33,317 nt of DNA from CAYHGX01 sp964356355 (lineage in GTDB: Bacteria > Patescibacteriota > Gracilibacteria > UBA1369 > LOWO2-01-FULL-3), in NCBI GenBank assembly GCA_964356355.1, contig CAYHGX010000016.1:1-33317 (forward strand). Direction: 5' to 3'. The notes under the pieces are model-generated. The model worked only from the letters and a program-made list of their open reading frames with translations, was not told the origin of the DNA and searched no databases. This document shows, piece by piece, positions 23,639-31,396 of this stretch. Positions within the stretch are counted from its first letter, which is position 1, and each line of letters opens with the position of its first letter. Both the position numbers and the translations under genes were made by a program.

Positions 23639-24557
23639 CCGAAACTATCTCCTCATTGCTCAACTCCAAGAAGGTGAATGTCCAAACCGAATATGAGAAA
23701 ACATCTACTATTCCATTTAAATATGAAGAAACCACTAAGGTCACCAAACCAAGTATTCCTCCCACGATTACACCGGTCACCGGCAGTGTAACGGTAGCTA
23801 CATACCCCGTAACCAGCACAATGATTATTGGAATCAAAAATACCATCACCACCTGAATCACAATTCTTATACCGATGATGATCATCAAGACCGTGATCAG
23901 AAAGGTATATTTCCAGTGTGTCATTACCAATTTGCCACTGGCTTTCATCGACTCAAAAACCCCCATATCATCTACTACAATATAGAAATCCGTATAGGTA
24001 AAAAGTAGTGTCAAAACAAAGCCGATTAAAAGGAAAAGTATAAAAACTGGTAGTAATATTTTAAAAATGCCCAACGGTAGATTCCTCAGCACAAAGGACA
24101 TCTCAATTAATATCGAGAAAAAACTAAAGGTTTTAATCAATAGGTGATATTCCAGTAGTGGCAGAAAAGCGTGAATACCATACTTTAGGCCCATGCCTAC
24201 ACCTCCGTGTTGCCCATTTTTGTTGCGCGCAATGGTTTGAATAGCTGCCGCTTTGGCCAGTGTTGGAAATAAAAAATACAAAATCGCAAAAATCGCCGCA
24301 AAAACAATCAGAAACGGCGTAATAGAAATATGTGTCTTTAAAAATTCCCAAATATATCCAACTACATCAAAAAGAAATCCATGATCGTCTCCTGAACTGA
24401 AAAGATATGAGGTTTTAAAGGCAAAAAACTGGTAAACAATATATCCAATTCCAACGGTCGTAGTGAGTAGAGAAGGGATGAATCCGAGCCAGATAATTAG
24501 TTTTTTGTTTTCTTGTGTGTATTTCCAGGATTGTCCAATGAGTCCTTTGTAGTCCAT
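23583..24557 (-). CDS. Polytopic membrane protein of unknown function
   Basis: Start ATG 24557-24555 (MDYKGLIGQSWKYTQ) gives 324 residues. A TTG at 24596 would add 13 residues but lies inside the promoter region, so it is less likely. About six membrane helices are visible. The motif layout, with an N-terminal amphipathic helix (IGQSWKYTQENKKL) and a central AIQTIARNKNGQHGG loop, resembles polytopic proteins of the DUF975 / glycerophosphodiester-phosphodiesterase membrane-domain kind, but I am not sure. The C-terminus is charged (SARDKAPQVQEHNNKPEQE). A predicted -10 lies eight bases before the ATG. Confidence 0.7.
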   Translation of the reverse strand: MDYKGLIGQSWKYTQENKKLIIWLGFIPSLLTTTVGIGYIVYQFFAFKTSYLFSSGDDHGFLFDVVGYIWEFLKTHISITPFLIVFAAIFAILYFLFPTLAKAAAIQTIARNKNGQHGGVGMGLKYGIHAFLPLLEYHLLIKTFSFFSILIEMSFVLRNLPLGIFKILLPVFILFLLIGFVLTLLFTYTDFYIVVDDMGVFESMKASGKLVMTHWKYTFLITVLMIIIGIRIVIQVVMVFLIPIIIVLVTGYVATVTLPVTGVIVGGILGLVTLVVSSYLNGIVDVFSYSVWTFTFLELSNEEIVSARDKAPQVQEHNNKPEQE

Positions 24558-24564
24558 GGAAGGA

Positions 24565-24592
24565 ATTCTACCCGCGCCGTAGCTATTGTCAA
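24565..24592 (-). promoter_or_regulatory. Leftward promoter of the 24557 gene, probably leaderless
   Basis: On the minus strand, TTGACA at 24592-24587 and TAGAAT at 24570-24565 are 16 bases apart. The start would fall at or next to the ATG at 24557, giving a leaderless mRNA. The -35 shares bases with the rightward promoter below. Confidence 0.6.
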
Positions 24593-24614
24593 CCAAGCCT
24601 GAAGTGTTTATATT
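24586..24614 (+). promoter_or_regulatory. Promoter of corA, probably leaderless
   Basis: TTGTCA at 24586-24591 and TATATT at 24609-24614 are separated by 17 bases. The ATG of corA at 24621 is only six bases past the -10, so transcription would begin at the start codon itself. The same -35/-10 pair with the same spacing occurs before rpsO. Confidence 0.65.
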
Positions 24615-24620
24615 TTAAGC

Positions 24621-25556
24621 ATGAAAGAAAAAACAAAAATCGAAAAAATAAGAGCTACCGATACCTCATTTCACTGGATCGCCGTAGCCAATCCCGACGA
24701 GAAGACAATGGAGAGTTTCAAGCGCACCTATAAGTTTCATCCGCTTGATTTAGAGGATTGTCTTTCAGAGAGTCAACGCCCAAAAATAGATGATTACGAC
24801 AACTATTTATTCATAGTTCTCCACATCCCCGTAAGAATAGGCCGCCGCAAGCAATTAAAAAGCTGCGAAGTGAATATTTTTATCGGGCCCAACTACCTTA
24901 TCACCGTCCACGACGACAACTCCACTATTGAAAAGTTGTTTGAGGCCTGCAAAAAGAAGCGCAAAGTCAAGGACGACTATATGTCAAAAGGGCCAGGTTA
25001 CCTGCTTTATCGCATTATTTCCGATCTCTTTGAGGTTGGATTTCCAATGGTTGACGATATCTCCAGGCAAATCAACGAGCTCGAGGTGGAGGTCTTTGAT
25101 TCAGACTTTTCCAAGGATCGCCTGAAGGAAATTTTGATGGTGAAAAAAGATATTATCAACTTCCGCCGTATCATCATGCCACAGCGCGCAATTATTGCTC
25201 AGCTTGAACACAAAAATAAGAAATTTCTCCCAGAAAACCTCAATGTTTATTTTGATGATGTCGTAGATAAAATCGAAAAAATGTGGAACAACCTGGAAAA
25301 CCTTCAGGAATTGATCACTTCGCTCCACTCCACCAATGAGTCCATCATCTCCCACAACACCAATAATACGATTAAAACTCTCACACTTTTTTCAGTTATC
25401 ATGTTGCCTCTTACCTTCATTACAGGCTTTTATGGTATGAACGTAACAGGTCTTCCATTGGCTGCCAGTGAGCTTTCAGTTGAGTTTGTTTCTGGCATAA
25501 TATTTCTCGTAGTATTGGCCATGATTAGCTATTTCAGGTTCAAGAAATGGATCTAG
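24621..25556 (+). CDS. corA: CorA-type magnesium/cobalt transporter
   Basis: This encodes 311 residues. The N-terminal cytoplasmic domain (about 1-240) is the alpha/beta funnel with long helices. The C-terminus has two membrane helices (about 250-270 and 285-307), with the GMN signature of the family in YGMNV (272-274) after the first. In CorA proteins this loop selects hydrated Mg2+ at the pore mouth of a pentamer. The basic end (FRFKKWI) is usual. The gene is divergent from the 23583-24557 membrane protein with a 63-base gap holding both promoters. Confidence 0.95.
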   Translation: MKEKTKIEKIRATDTSFHWIAVANPDEKTMESFKRTYKFHPLDLEDCLSESQRPKIDDYDNYLFIVLHIPVRIGRRKQLKSCEVNIFIGPNYLITVHDDNSTIEKLFEACKKKRKVKDDYMSKGPGYLLYRIISDLFEVGFPMVDDISRQINELEVEVFDSDFSKDRLKEILMVKKDIINFRRIIMPQRAIIAQLEHKNKKFLPENLNVYFDDVVDKIEKMWNNLENLQELITSLHSTNESIISHNTNNTIKTLTLFSVIMLPLTFITGFYGMNVTGLPLAASELSVEFVSGIIFLVVLAMISYFRFKKWI

Positions 25557-25579
25557 AGTCCATGTCGCAAAGTTTACTC

Positions 25580-25608
25580 TTGTCAAAAATTGAAAAAGTG
25601 AGTATATT
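25580..25608 (+). promoter_or_regulatory. Promoter of rpsO
   Basis: TTGTCA at 25580-25585 and TATATT at 25603-25608 are 17 bases apart, the same pair as before corA. The start would be near 25615, about 26 bases upstream of ATG 25641. Confidence 0.7.
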
Positions 25609-25640
25609 TAAGCCCGCGTTAAAAAATATTCGAAAATCTT

Positions 25641-25904
25641 ATGAACAGAGACACAAAAAAAAGCCTTATCTCCAACCACCAGGTTCACCAAAAAGATACA
25701 GGTTCCCCAAATGTACAGGTGGCAGTGCTTACTGAGAGAATCAATATGCTTTCTGAGCATCTTAAATCTCATCCAAAAGATGAGCATTCAAGAAGAGGTT
25801 TGCTTGGGCTTGTAGGAAAGAGAACAAAACATCTTAAGTACCTTCGTCTTCATAAGAAGGAGGATTACGATGCTCTCCTAATCGCTTTGAAACTCAGAAA
25901 ATAA
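25641..25904 (+). CDS. rpsO: Small ribosomal subunit protein uS15
   Basis: This 87-residue protein has the standard S15 sequence: DTGSPNVQVAVLTERI, LSEHLKSHPKDEHSRRGLLG and a C-terminal KYLRLHKKEDYDALLIALKLR. It binds 16S rRNA in the central domain during 30S assembly. It is followed by pnp after 148 bases, the widespread rpsO-pnp order, so both probably share transcription from the promoter at 25580-25608. Confidence 0.98.
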   Translation: MNRDTKKSLISNHQVHQKDTGSPNVQVAVLTERINMLSEHLKSHPKDEHSRRGLLGLVGKRTKHLKYLRLHKKEDYDALLIALKLRK

Positions 25905-25958
25905 GGTTCTTTGAAATTTCCTTCTACCCCTAAATTGCGCGAGACTTGATCTTAAGTA

Positions 25959-26000
25959 ACAGGCTTGAGGAAATTTTTATTTCAATTTCCTGAAGCTTGT
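25959..26000 (+). promoter_or_regulatory. Long hairpin in the rpsO-pnp spacer
   Basis: Bases 25959-25975 pair with 25984-26000: a 17-base stem with one G-U pair and one G-G mismatch, loop of eight (TTTATTTC). In E. coli the corresponding spacer hairpin is cut by RNase III and then degraded by PNPase, so this may be an equivalent processing and autoregulation site. No T-run follows, so a terminator is unlikely. Confidence 0.6.
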
Positions 26001-26024
26001 CACTTGAGAAGTCTGCACAGCTTA

Positions 26025-26047
26025 GGGTAGCTATATATTAACTACCC
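26025..26047 (+). promoter_or_regulatory. Hairpin just before the pnp start codon
   Basis: GGGTAG at 26025-26030 pairs with CTACCC at 26042-26047 across an 11-base AT-rich loop; the ATG follows five bases later. It could hide or shape the ribosome entry site. No Shine-Dalgarno sequence is visible between it and the ATG. Confidence 0.45.
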
Positions 26048-26052
26048 GTTTT

Positions 26053-28347
26053 ATGGAAAAAATTGAGATGAAAATGGATCTCGCAGGCCGCGAGTTCAAA
26101 ATTGCCAATTTCCCTGTAGCGAGCTATGCAAATGGCTTTGCTTTGGTGTCACTTGGCGACACGGTTATCATGGGAAACGCCTCTATGAGCTCAAAAGGCA
26201 AAGAGGGTGCGGATTTCTTCCCAATGGTCGTGGACTACGAAGAAAATATGTATGCTGCCGGCAAAATTAAAGGCAGTCGTTTTGTGAAACGCGAAGGTCG
26301 TCCTTCAGAAAATGCTACTTTGATCTCTCGTTTGATTGATCGTCCAATTCGTCCGTTGTTCCCAAAAGGAATTACCAACGAAGTGCAGATTATTTGCTCT
26401 GCTCTTTCAGCAGACATGGAAGTTGATCCTTCCACTACAGCGATGAATGCTGCTTCTGTGGCTTTGATGCTTAGTGGTGCGCCTTTCGAAGGCCCAATTG
26501 GATGTGTGAGAATGGGCTACCTTGATGGCAAACTAATCGTTAACCCTACTTACAAAGAATGTGAGGAAGGTACGATGAACTTGATCGTGGCTGGTACTGA
26601 AGATGCCATCACTATGGTAGAGGCTGCGATGAAAGAAGTGAGCGAAGAGGTTATTCTTGAGGCGTTGGACATGGCTCACAAATATATTAAAGAGATCTGC
26701 AAATTCCAGAAGGAGTATGTGGCTAAATTCCAGATCAACAAAGTGGAGCCGGCTCTTGGTAAAGTAAACGAAGATGCAGTTGAAGCTTTAAAGAGCTTCG
26801 TTACTGAAGACATGCTCAACACTATTAAAGGGACTACGAAGCCAGAAGTAAAAGAGGTGATTCACCATATCGAAGACCAAGTTTTTGAAAAATTTGCTGC
26901 TGAAATTGAGGAGGGCAAGTTTACCAAACGCGATTTGGCTGAAAAGCTAAACAGCATGATGGAGAAGAACATGCGTAAGAACATTCTTGAAAAAGAGGAA
27001 CGTCTTGATGGACGCAAACTAACTGATATTCGCCCAATTAACATTGTTGCGGACGTACTTCCTCGTACTCACGGTTCTGCAATCTTCCAAAGAGGTGAAA
27101 CAATGGCTCTAACCATCACTACTCTTGGTGCTCCTGGAGATGCCCAGATTGTGGATACTATGGATGGCGATCACGTGAAGAGATACATGCACCACTACCA
27201 CTTTCCTCCGTTCGCTACTGGCGAAATCAAAATGCTACGTGGCCCAGGCCGACGTGAAATTGGTCACGGTGACCTAGCTGAACGCGCGCTTATCCCAGTA
27301 CTCCCAGACCAAAAAGATTTTGCTTATACAATGTGGCTAGTTTCTGAAATTACTGCCTGTAACGGTTCCAGCTCAATGGCTTCAGTTTGCGGTTCTACCC
27401 TTTCACTAATGTGTGCAGGTGTGCCAATCAAACGTCCAGTTGCTGGTATTGCCATGGGCCTAGTTTCTGACTCTGAAACAGGTGCCTACAAGATCCTCAG
27501 CGATATCCAGGGTATGGAGGATTTCGCAGGTGATATGGACTTCAAAGTGGCCGGTTCTGTTGATGGTATTACAGCCTTACAGATGGATATTAAGGTGAAG
27601 GGTCTTTCTCTGGAACTTCTAAGAAATGCTCTTTCTCAAGCCAAGGAGGGCCGAAATTTCATTTTAGCCAAGATGCACGAGGCAGTTCCTGCGGTTAAAT
27701 CTCAGCTTTCTAAATACGCACCGTTGATCATGACTATCAAGATCGATCCAGATCAGATTCGTGTGGTGATCGGTAAAGGCGGTGAAACAATTCAGGCTAT
27801 TACTAAAGAATGTGAGGTAGATATGGATGTGAACGATGAAGGTATGATTACAATTACTGCGCCAGATCAGGAAAAGGGAACTAAGGCGATTGAATGGATC
27901 AAGAAACTTACATACGTGCCAAAAGTGGGAGATACCTTTGAAGGTAAAGTAGTTCGTATTATGGACTTCGGCGCTTTCGTGGAAATCGTTCCAGGCAAAG
28001 ATGGATTGGTGCATATTTCTGAATTGGCCAACCACAGAGTAAATAAGGTGGAAGATGTGGTGAAGATGGGCGACATGCTTAAAGTGAAACTTGTGAAAGT
28101 AGATGACCAAGGTAGATTAAACCTCTCTCACAAGGCAACTCTTGAAGGAGGCGACCACGGTGACTTCGATAGTTTAGCCGGCGGGGGCAAGCACGTAGGT
28201 GCGAGTCATGCGGCTAATCACCCAGCAGGCGGCCACGCTGACGCGCCAGCTCCGAGCCACGCTGACGACATGGGAGATATCTCTCACTCCAAAGGTGGTG
28301 AAGGAGAGTTGCTAGAAGGTACTTCTGCTGTGCGGAAGATTTCCTGA
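26053..28347 (+). CDS. pnp: Polyribonucleotide nucleotidyltransferase (PNPase)
   Basis: This encodes 764 residues. PNPase degrades RNA 3' to 5' using phosphate, acting as a trimer. Two RNase PH-like domains are present: the first ending around GRPSENATLISRLIDRPIRP, the second from about 320 with GETMALTITTLGAPGDAQ and the GRREIGHGDLAERAL segment near 399. A KH domain (about 557-617, VVIGKGGETIQAI) and an S1 domain (about 623-692, VRIMDFGAFVEI) follow. A His/Gly/Asp-rich tail of about 70 residues is not part of the conserved enzyme. The gene follows rpsO and is preceded by two hairpins that may let it control itself. A terminator follows its stop. Confidence 0.98.
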   Translation: MEKIEMKMDLAGREFKIANFPVASYANGFALVSLGDTVIMGNASMSSKGKEGADFFPMVVDYEENMYAAGKIKGSRFVKREGRPSENATLISRLIDRPIRPLFPKGITNEVQIICSALSADMEVDPSTTAMNAASVALMLSGAPFEGPIGCVRMGYLDGKLIVNPTYKECEEGTMNLIVAGTEDAITMVEAAMKEVSEEVILEALDMAHKYIKEICKFQKEYVAKFQINKVEPALGKVNEDAVEALKSFVTEDMLNTIKGTTKPEVKEVIHHIEDQVFEKFAAEIEEGKFTKRDLAEKLNSMMEKNMRKNILEKEERLDGRKLTDIRPINIVADVLPRTHGSAIFQRGETMALTITTLGAPGDAQIVDTMDGDHVKRYMHHYHFPPFATGEIKMLRGPGRREIGHGDLAERALIPVLPDQKDFAYTMWLVSEITACNGSSSMASVCGSTLSLMCAGVPIKRPVAGIAMGLVSDSETGAYKILSDIQGMEDFAGDMDFKVAGSVDGITALQMDIKVKGLSLELLRNALSQAKEGRNFILAKMHEAVPAVKSQLSKYAPLIMTIKIDPDQIRVVIGKGGETIQAITKECEVDMDVNDEGMITITAPDQEKGTKAIEWIKKLTYVPKVGDTFEGKVVRIMDFGAFVEIVPGKDGLVHISELANHRVNKVEDVVKMGDMLKVKLVKVDDQGRLNLSHKATLEGGDHGDFDSLAGGGKHVGASHAANHPAGGHADAPAPSHADDMGDISHSKGGEGELLEGTSAVRKIS

Positions 28348-28376
28348 AAGCTCCCTGCATTTTAAATTTCTTTCAA

Positions 28377-28411
28377 AAAAACCGGCCATCTCAAAAGGAT
28401 AGTCGGTTTTT
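28377..28411 (+). terminator. Intrinsic terminator after pnp
   Basis: AAAAACCGGCCATC at 28377-28390 pairs with the complementary GATAGTCGGTTTTT at 28398-28411 with one mismatch and one G-U pair, loop of seven. The right arm ends in a run of T. It lies about 30 bases after the pnp stop. Confidence 0.85.
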
Positions 28412-28442
28412 GCATTCCAAGGGATATTATCTTTAATACTCC

Positions 28443-28470
28443 TTGCCTTTTGAGGATTTTTTGTTAAACT
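28443..28470 (+). promoter_or_regulatory. Possible promoter of tRNA-Gly
   Basis: TTGCCT at 28443-28448 and TAAACT at 28465-28470 are 16 bases apart, both weak matches. It would start transcription near 28477, about 58 bases upstream of the tRNA. Confidence 0.35.
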
Positions 28471-28534
28471 TCTATGGCATTTTTGACAGCAGGCGAGCGC
28501 GCAGCGCGAGCCCACATTTCACCCCAGGTACCCA

Positions 28535-28609
28535 GCGGGTATCGTATAATGGCTATTACGTTGCCTTGCCATGGCAGAGACAGGAGTTCGATTCTCCTTA
28601 CCCGCTCCA
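28535..28609 (+). tRNA. tRNA-Gly(GCC)
   Basis: The cloverleaf is complete. The acceptor stem GCGGGTA (28535-28541) pairs with TACCCGC (28599-28605), followed by discriminator T and an encoded CCA (28607-28609). The D arm is GTA/TAC. The anticodon stem TTGCC/GGCAG has one U-G pair, with loop TTGCCAT giving anticodon GCC, which reads GGC and GGU glycine codons. The T arm AGGAG/CTCCT has loop TTCGATT. Total 75 bases including CCA. Confidence 0.95.
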
Positions 28610-28640
28610 GCACTTTTCTGCTCCAAAAAGGGCCTTTTTA

Positions 28641-28649
28641 TGGTATAAT
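28641..28649 (+). promoter_or_regulatory. Extended -10 promoter of the 28672 gene
   Basis: TGGTATAAT at 28641-28649 is an extended -10 lying about 32 bases past the tRNA. Transcription would start near 28656, leaving about 16 bases before ATG 28672. The same TGGTATAAT precedes the cyclase gene. Confidence 0.7.
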
Positions 28650-28671
28650 ACAAGATAACACAAAGCCCAAA

Positions 28672-29565
28672 ATGAAGACAGTGGAACTAAAAGTTGATGC
28701 ATCTAGGGTTGATAAAGCTCAGTCACTGGAAGCCCCAGATCCAGCCTATCCAGAAGCAGGGGAGCTACGGGCTGCTGTGGGTACGGATGTTGATGATGCA
28801 CTTGAAGGCCAAACTCGAATTGATCTGCAAATAGATTGGACTTCTCTAGACAGAGAAGCCCTTTTTGCCAGTATGAAAAACTACGATGAAGCTGAAAATC
28901 TTTATCCCAAGGTCCCTGGACAAAGGCACGACACTTTTGTTTTTCACAGAGCCACACTAAGAACCCAAAAAGGAGAACTGCTTCCGATTAAGTTTTCTAA
29001 GGTGATTAGTACCTACAATGGTATCACACAGGATGAGTTGCAGATAGGTATATCACGACCAGATTTGCCGCAGGATAGCCCCTTAGAGCACGTGGCGTCC
29101 TTTGATTTTCTTTGTAATAGACAGCCAAATTCTGAGGAATGGGATATGAAACACCGTAAAACAGCTAAACTGTACCGAAGACAAGGAATTGGCGATGAAG
29201 TGCTCAAGCTTGCCGAAGAAGTTTTGAGAAAGCGAGCTGAAGATAGCCATTTTAGTCAAGCAATTAGTGCTAAATCTGGTCAAAAAGATTTAACCCTTTG
29301 GCTAGAGAATGAAAAAAGAGAATTTACTCCTGCTACCGCCGAAGATGCTGCAAACTTAGAACGCCTTAAGTCTAAACCCAATGGCCTAATTGAAGTTACT
29401 CGGTTTGGAGAAACCTATACTTTCGATCCAGTAGATTTCAAAGCAAAATTTGGAGACATTGTGAGCGGCCCCGAAGCCCCCGAAGTTTGGGAAGACTACA
29501 GCTCCGATAAACCCTACTACTACACGAAGAGTTGTTTCAAAATCAAACTAAAGAAGGGCCTTTAG
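28672..29565 (+). CDS. Protein of unknown function with GNAT-like motif
   Basis: Start ATG 28672 (MKTVELKVDASRVD) gives 297 residues. An in-frame extension from 28474 would run through the tRNA gene and is rejected. The N-terminal ~60 residues are acidic with no signal peptide. From about 130 to 215 the order of elements recalls an acetyltransferase: a strand pair, then KLYRRQGIGDEVLKLAEEVL, which contains the R-x-x-G-x-G acetyl-CoA-binding signature and its helix, then a KDLTLWLENEKREF segment. This is a weak resemblance and could be chance. No enzyme function is claimed. It is followed by a dispersed repeat and an unrelated gene of similar context. Confidence 0.7.
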   Translation: MKTVELKVDASRVDKAQSLEAPDPAYPEAGELRAAVGTDVDDALEGQTRIDLQIDWTSLDREALFASMKNYDEAENLYPKVPGQRHDTFVFHRATLRTQKGELLPIKFSKVISTYNGITQDELQIGISRPDLPQDSPLEHVASFDFLCNRQPNSEEWDMKHRKTAKLYRRQGIGDEVLKLAEEVLRKRAEDSHFSQAISAKSGQKDLTLWLENEKREFTPATAEDAANLERLKSKPNGLIEVTRFGETYTFDPVDFKAKFGDIVSGPEAPEVWEDYSSDKPYYYTKSCFKIKLKKGL

Positions 29566-29593
29566 TCCGCACTTCGCATACTAAGGAGCTCCA
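29564..29593 (+). repeat. 30-bp dispersed repeat, copy 1
   Basis: Begins within the stop codon of the 28672 gene: AGTCCGCACTTCGCATAC then TAAGGAGCTCCA. Identical to 30469-30498 and related at both ends to 31732-31761. With the following CGAACTTGCGG it can form an imperfect stem (29567-29604) ahead of a T-rich stretch, so this copy may also act as a terminator. Confidence 0.8.
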
Positions 29594-29618
29594 CGAACTT
29601 GCGGTAAGTGTGTTTTTA

Positions 29619-29627
29619 TGGTATGAT
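29619..29627 (+). promoter_or_regulatory. Extended -10 promoter of the 29654 gene
   Basis: TGGTATGAT at 29619-29627 is an extended -10; TTGCGG at 29599-29604 is a weak -35 with 17-base spacing. The leader would be about 20 bases. Confidence 0.55.
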
Positions 29628-29653
29628 GTAAGGTAATTTTATCTTATCTTCGT

Positions 29654-30463
29654 ATGACTCAAGAACGACAGACTTTTGAACATGAAGAAGTTAGTAATGT
29701 CAGTTTGCTGCCTCCATCTGCTGGTTTAGACTTAGAATCTTATGAACCTTATGACTCAGATCGCTTCGAAAACGTTAGGCGCGGAGCTAGAAGAGTACTC
29801 GATGTTATAACTTTAAAGGGGGTGAGAACCAAACAAGCTCAAGAAAAACAAAAACCTAACGAACTTGGGCCCTTTAAGACAGATTCAGATGGGGTAATTT
29901 GGGAAAATATATCCTGGGGTGATGAAACTGCTTTATGCAGGAGGGACGGTTTACATGTTGTCATGAAGGATGGAACTTATAAAACCTACTGGAGAGACAG
30001 ATCACTGGCTCCTTTCATAACCACCACCCAATTAGATGGATCTGTATTTGGATCAACTGATAAAAATGCGATTGCTTCCTATTTAGATGCCCATGTGCCT
30101 GTTCCTAATGGTTTTGTAAGGAAGGAATTTACTAAAGGATCTTCATTGAGTTTGCGGCCACTTGATAGTGGAAGTGGAAAGTTAGAAACATTGGTCCTTG
30201 GTCAGAGCGATGATGGAAATAATAAGGTAGCTGGCTTAGGTTTTCGAAAAGGGATGATCGATAAGTGGCTAAAAGATGAATACAGAGAATTGGTGATTAC
30301 TAAACGCGCAAACACTTTTGATGTTAGTTATAAAGCTTCTGGTCGTACAATTTCTGAATTTTTAGGAGCCACTAACTTGCCAATAATAGTCACAGAGCTT
30401 TTAAAAAGATTACCAACTGATGTTCAAACATCTATCCGAAATTATCTAGAGATTGCAGAGTAA
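29654..30463 (+). CDS. Protein of unknown function
   Basis: This encodes 269 residues. There is no signal peptide or membrane helix. The N-terminal ~75 residues are charged and probably flexible (a basic patch around 41-67 includes RRGARR and KGVRTKQAQEKQK). The middle has GVIWENISWGDETALCRRDGL and MKDGTYKTYWRD, a beta-type pattern. The C-terminal part ends with FLGATNLPIIVTELLKRLP. I do not recognise the family. It lies between two identical copies of the 30-bp repeat (29564-29593 and 30469-30498), so it could be a mobile or exchangeable unit. Confidence 0.7.
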   Translation: MTQERQTFEHEEVSNVSLLPPSAGLDLESYEPYDSDRFENVRRGARRVLDVITLKGVRTKQAQEKQKPNELGPFKTDSDGVIWENISWGDETALCRRDGLHVVMKDGTYKTYWRDRSLAPFITTTQLDGSVFGSTDKNAIASYLDAHVPVPNGFVRKEFTKGSSLSLRPLDSGSGKLETLVLGQSDDGNNKVAGLGFRKGMIDKWLKDEYRELVITKRANTFDVSYKASGRTISEFLGATNLPIIVTELLKRLPTDVQTSIRNYLEIAE

Positions 30464-30468
30464 ATCCC

Positions 30469-30498
30469 AGTCCGCACTTCGCATACTAAGGAGCTCCA
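30469..30498 (+). repeat. 30-bp dispersed repeat, copy 2
   Basis: Identical over 30 bases to 29564-29593, and also lies a few bases past a gene's stop (TAA 30461-30463). This copy lacks the complementary CGAACTTGCGG, so the stem of copy 1 does not form. Confidence 0.8.
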
Positions 30499-30555
30499 GA
30501 TTAATCCCCAATACTTTTCTTGTTCAATTCTAATGCTGAGAGCATAATTACCAAC

Positions 30556-31026
30556 ATGAAAAAAGTTTTAATTCTTGTCATCTCTTTAGTTGCCTTAGTG
30601 GGCTGCAATCCAAGAACTGAACCCGCAGAAATGACAGTAAAACTTTATTATTACAATCCCACTCTTGACCAGGATGCGGAGGGCAATCTTCTTTGCAGTA
30701 GGGCGGGGCTCCAGGCTGTCGAACGTGAAATACCTGTTACAGATAATTATAGGGAAGAGACTATCTTACTTTTGTTAAAGGGAGAATTGACTGCCGAAGA
30801 AAAGAAAAAAGGCCTTACTACGGAGTACCCACTGAAAGGATTGAACTTAGAGAATTCAACTTTTGAAAAAGGATTATTTGCCTTGGAATTTTCCGATCCA
30901 AATAATGAAACCGTGGGAGGGTCATGCAGGGTGGGAATTTTATGGTTTCAAATTGAAGAAACCTCTAAGCAATTTTCTGACGTCAAAACCGTTAAATTTA
31001 AGCCGGAGGAACTCTTTCAGCCATAA
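30556..31026 (+). CDS. GerMN-domain lipoprotein
   Basis: Start ATG 30556 (MKKVLILVISLVALVGCN) gives 156 residues; a start at 30520 would extend the signal peptide by 12 residues and is rejected. Lipidated Cys is at 17. The mature part fits a GerMN domain: a VKLYYYN strand, LCSRAGLQAVEREIP, an ETILLLLKGELTAEEKKKGL segment, and GGSCRVGILWFQI. In spore formers GerM/GerMN lies in the envelope, but in this organism it is probably a general envelope lipoprotein. The small stretch after the signal is only a few residues. It is convergent with the toxin gene at 31124. Confidence 0.85.
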   Translation: MKKVLILVISLVALVGCNPRTEPAEMTVKLYYYNPTLDQDAEGNLLCSRAGLQAVEREIPVTDNYREETILLLLKGELTAEEKKKGLTTEYPLKGLNLENSTFEKGLFALEFSDPNNETVGGSCRVGILWFQIEETSKQFSDVKTVKFKPEELFQP

Positions 31027-31123
31027 ATCTGGGCGCCTATAACCTAACACATCTTCAATTGTGGTTGCCCATCTATCATCCTCATAGCCATTTCGAAGCT
31101 CTCTCTGTTTTGTATTTGTTCCA

Positions 31124-31396
31124 TTAATAAACCTCATCATGTGATCCAATATCAACAGGAACAATTTCGTTTTCTCTGATAATGAAATTGATAATGATTC
31201 TATAGGAAATATTTATCGAAACGCTAAACAGCCCAGCTAATTTTCCGGCCAACTTGTGTAGTCTTAAAGAAGGGTGCTGAGGATTTGTACAAAGTAACTT
31301 TAATACTTTTTCATATTGGTTTAGGATTTCTGGATGTTTGGCAAAAAATTTCTTTGCTCTTCTCAGGTAACTTTCCGTAATGACCAGTTTATACAT
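31124..31396 (-). CDS. RelE/ParE-superfamily toxin
   Basis: This encodes 90 residues. It has the layout of RelE/YafQ-type mRNA-cleaving toxins: YKLVITESYLRRAKKFFAKH, then NPQHPSLRLHKLAGKLAGLFSVSI, a YRIIINF strand and a C-terminal IGSHDEVY, the usual end of the family. It overlaps its antitoxin gene by eight bases (31389-31396), antitoxin first, the normal order for such pairs. Catalytic residues vary widely in this family, so activity cannot be confirmed from the sequence. Confidence 0.9.
   Translation of the reverse strand: MYKLVITESYLRRAKKFFAKHPEILNQYEKVLKLLCTNPQHPSLRLHKLAGKLAGLFSVSINISYRIIINFIIRENEIVPVDIGSHDEVY

Noticed and set aside
28474..28671. N-terminal extension of the 28672 gene
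   Set aside because: It would be translated through the complete tRNA-Gly gene, and a good promoter lies between the tRNA and the ATG at 28672.
30940..31164. Minus-strand open frame between the GerMN gene and the toxin
   Set aside because: Overlaps the ends of two well-supported genes and has no recognisable features.
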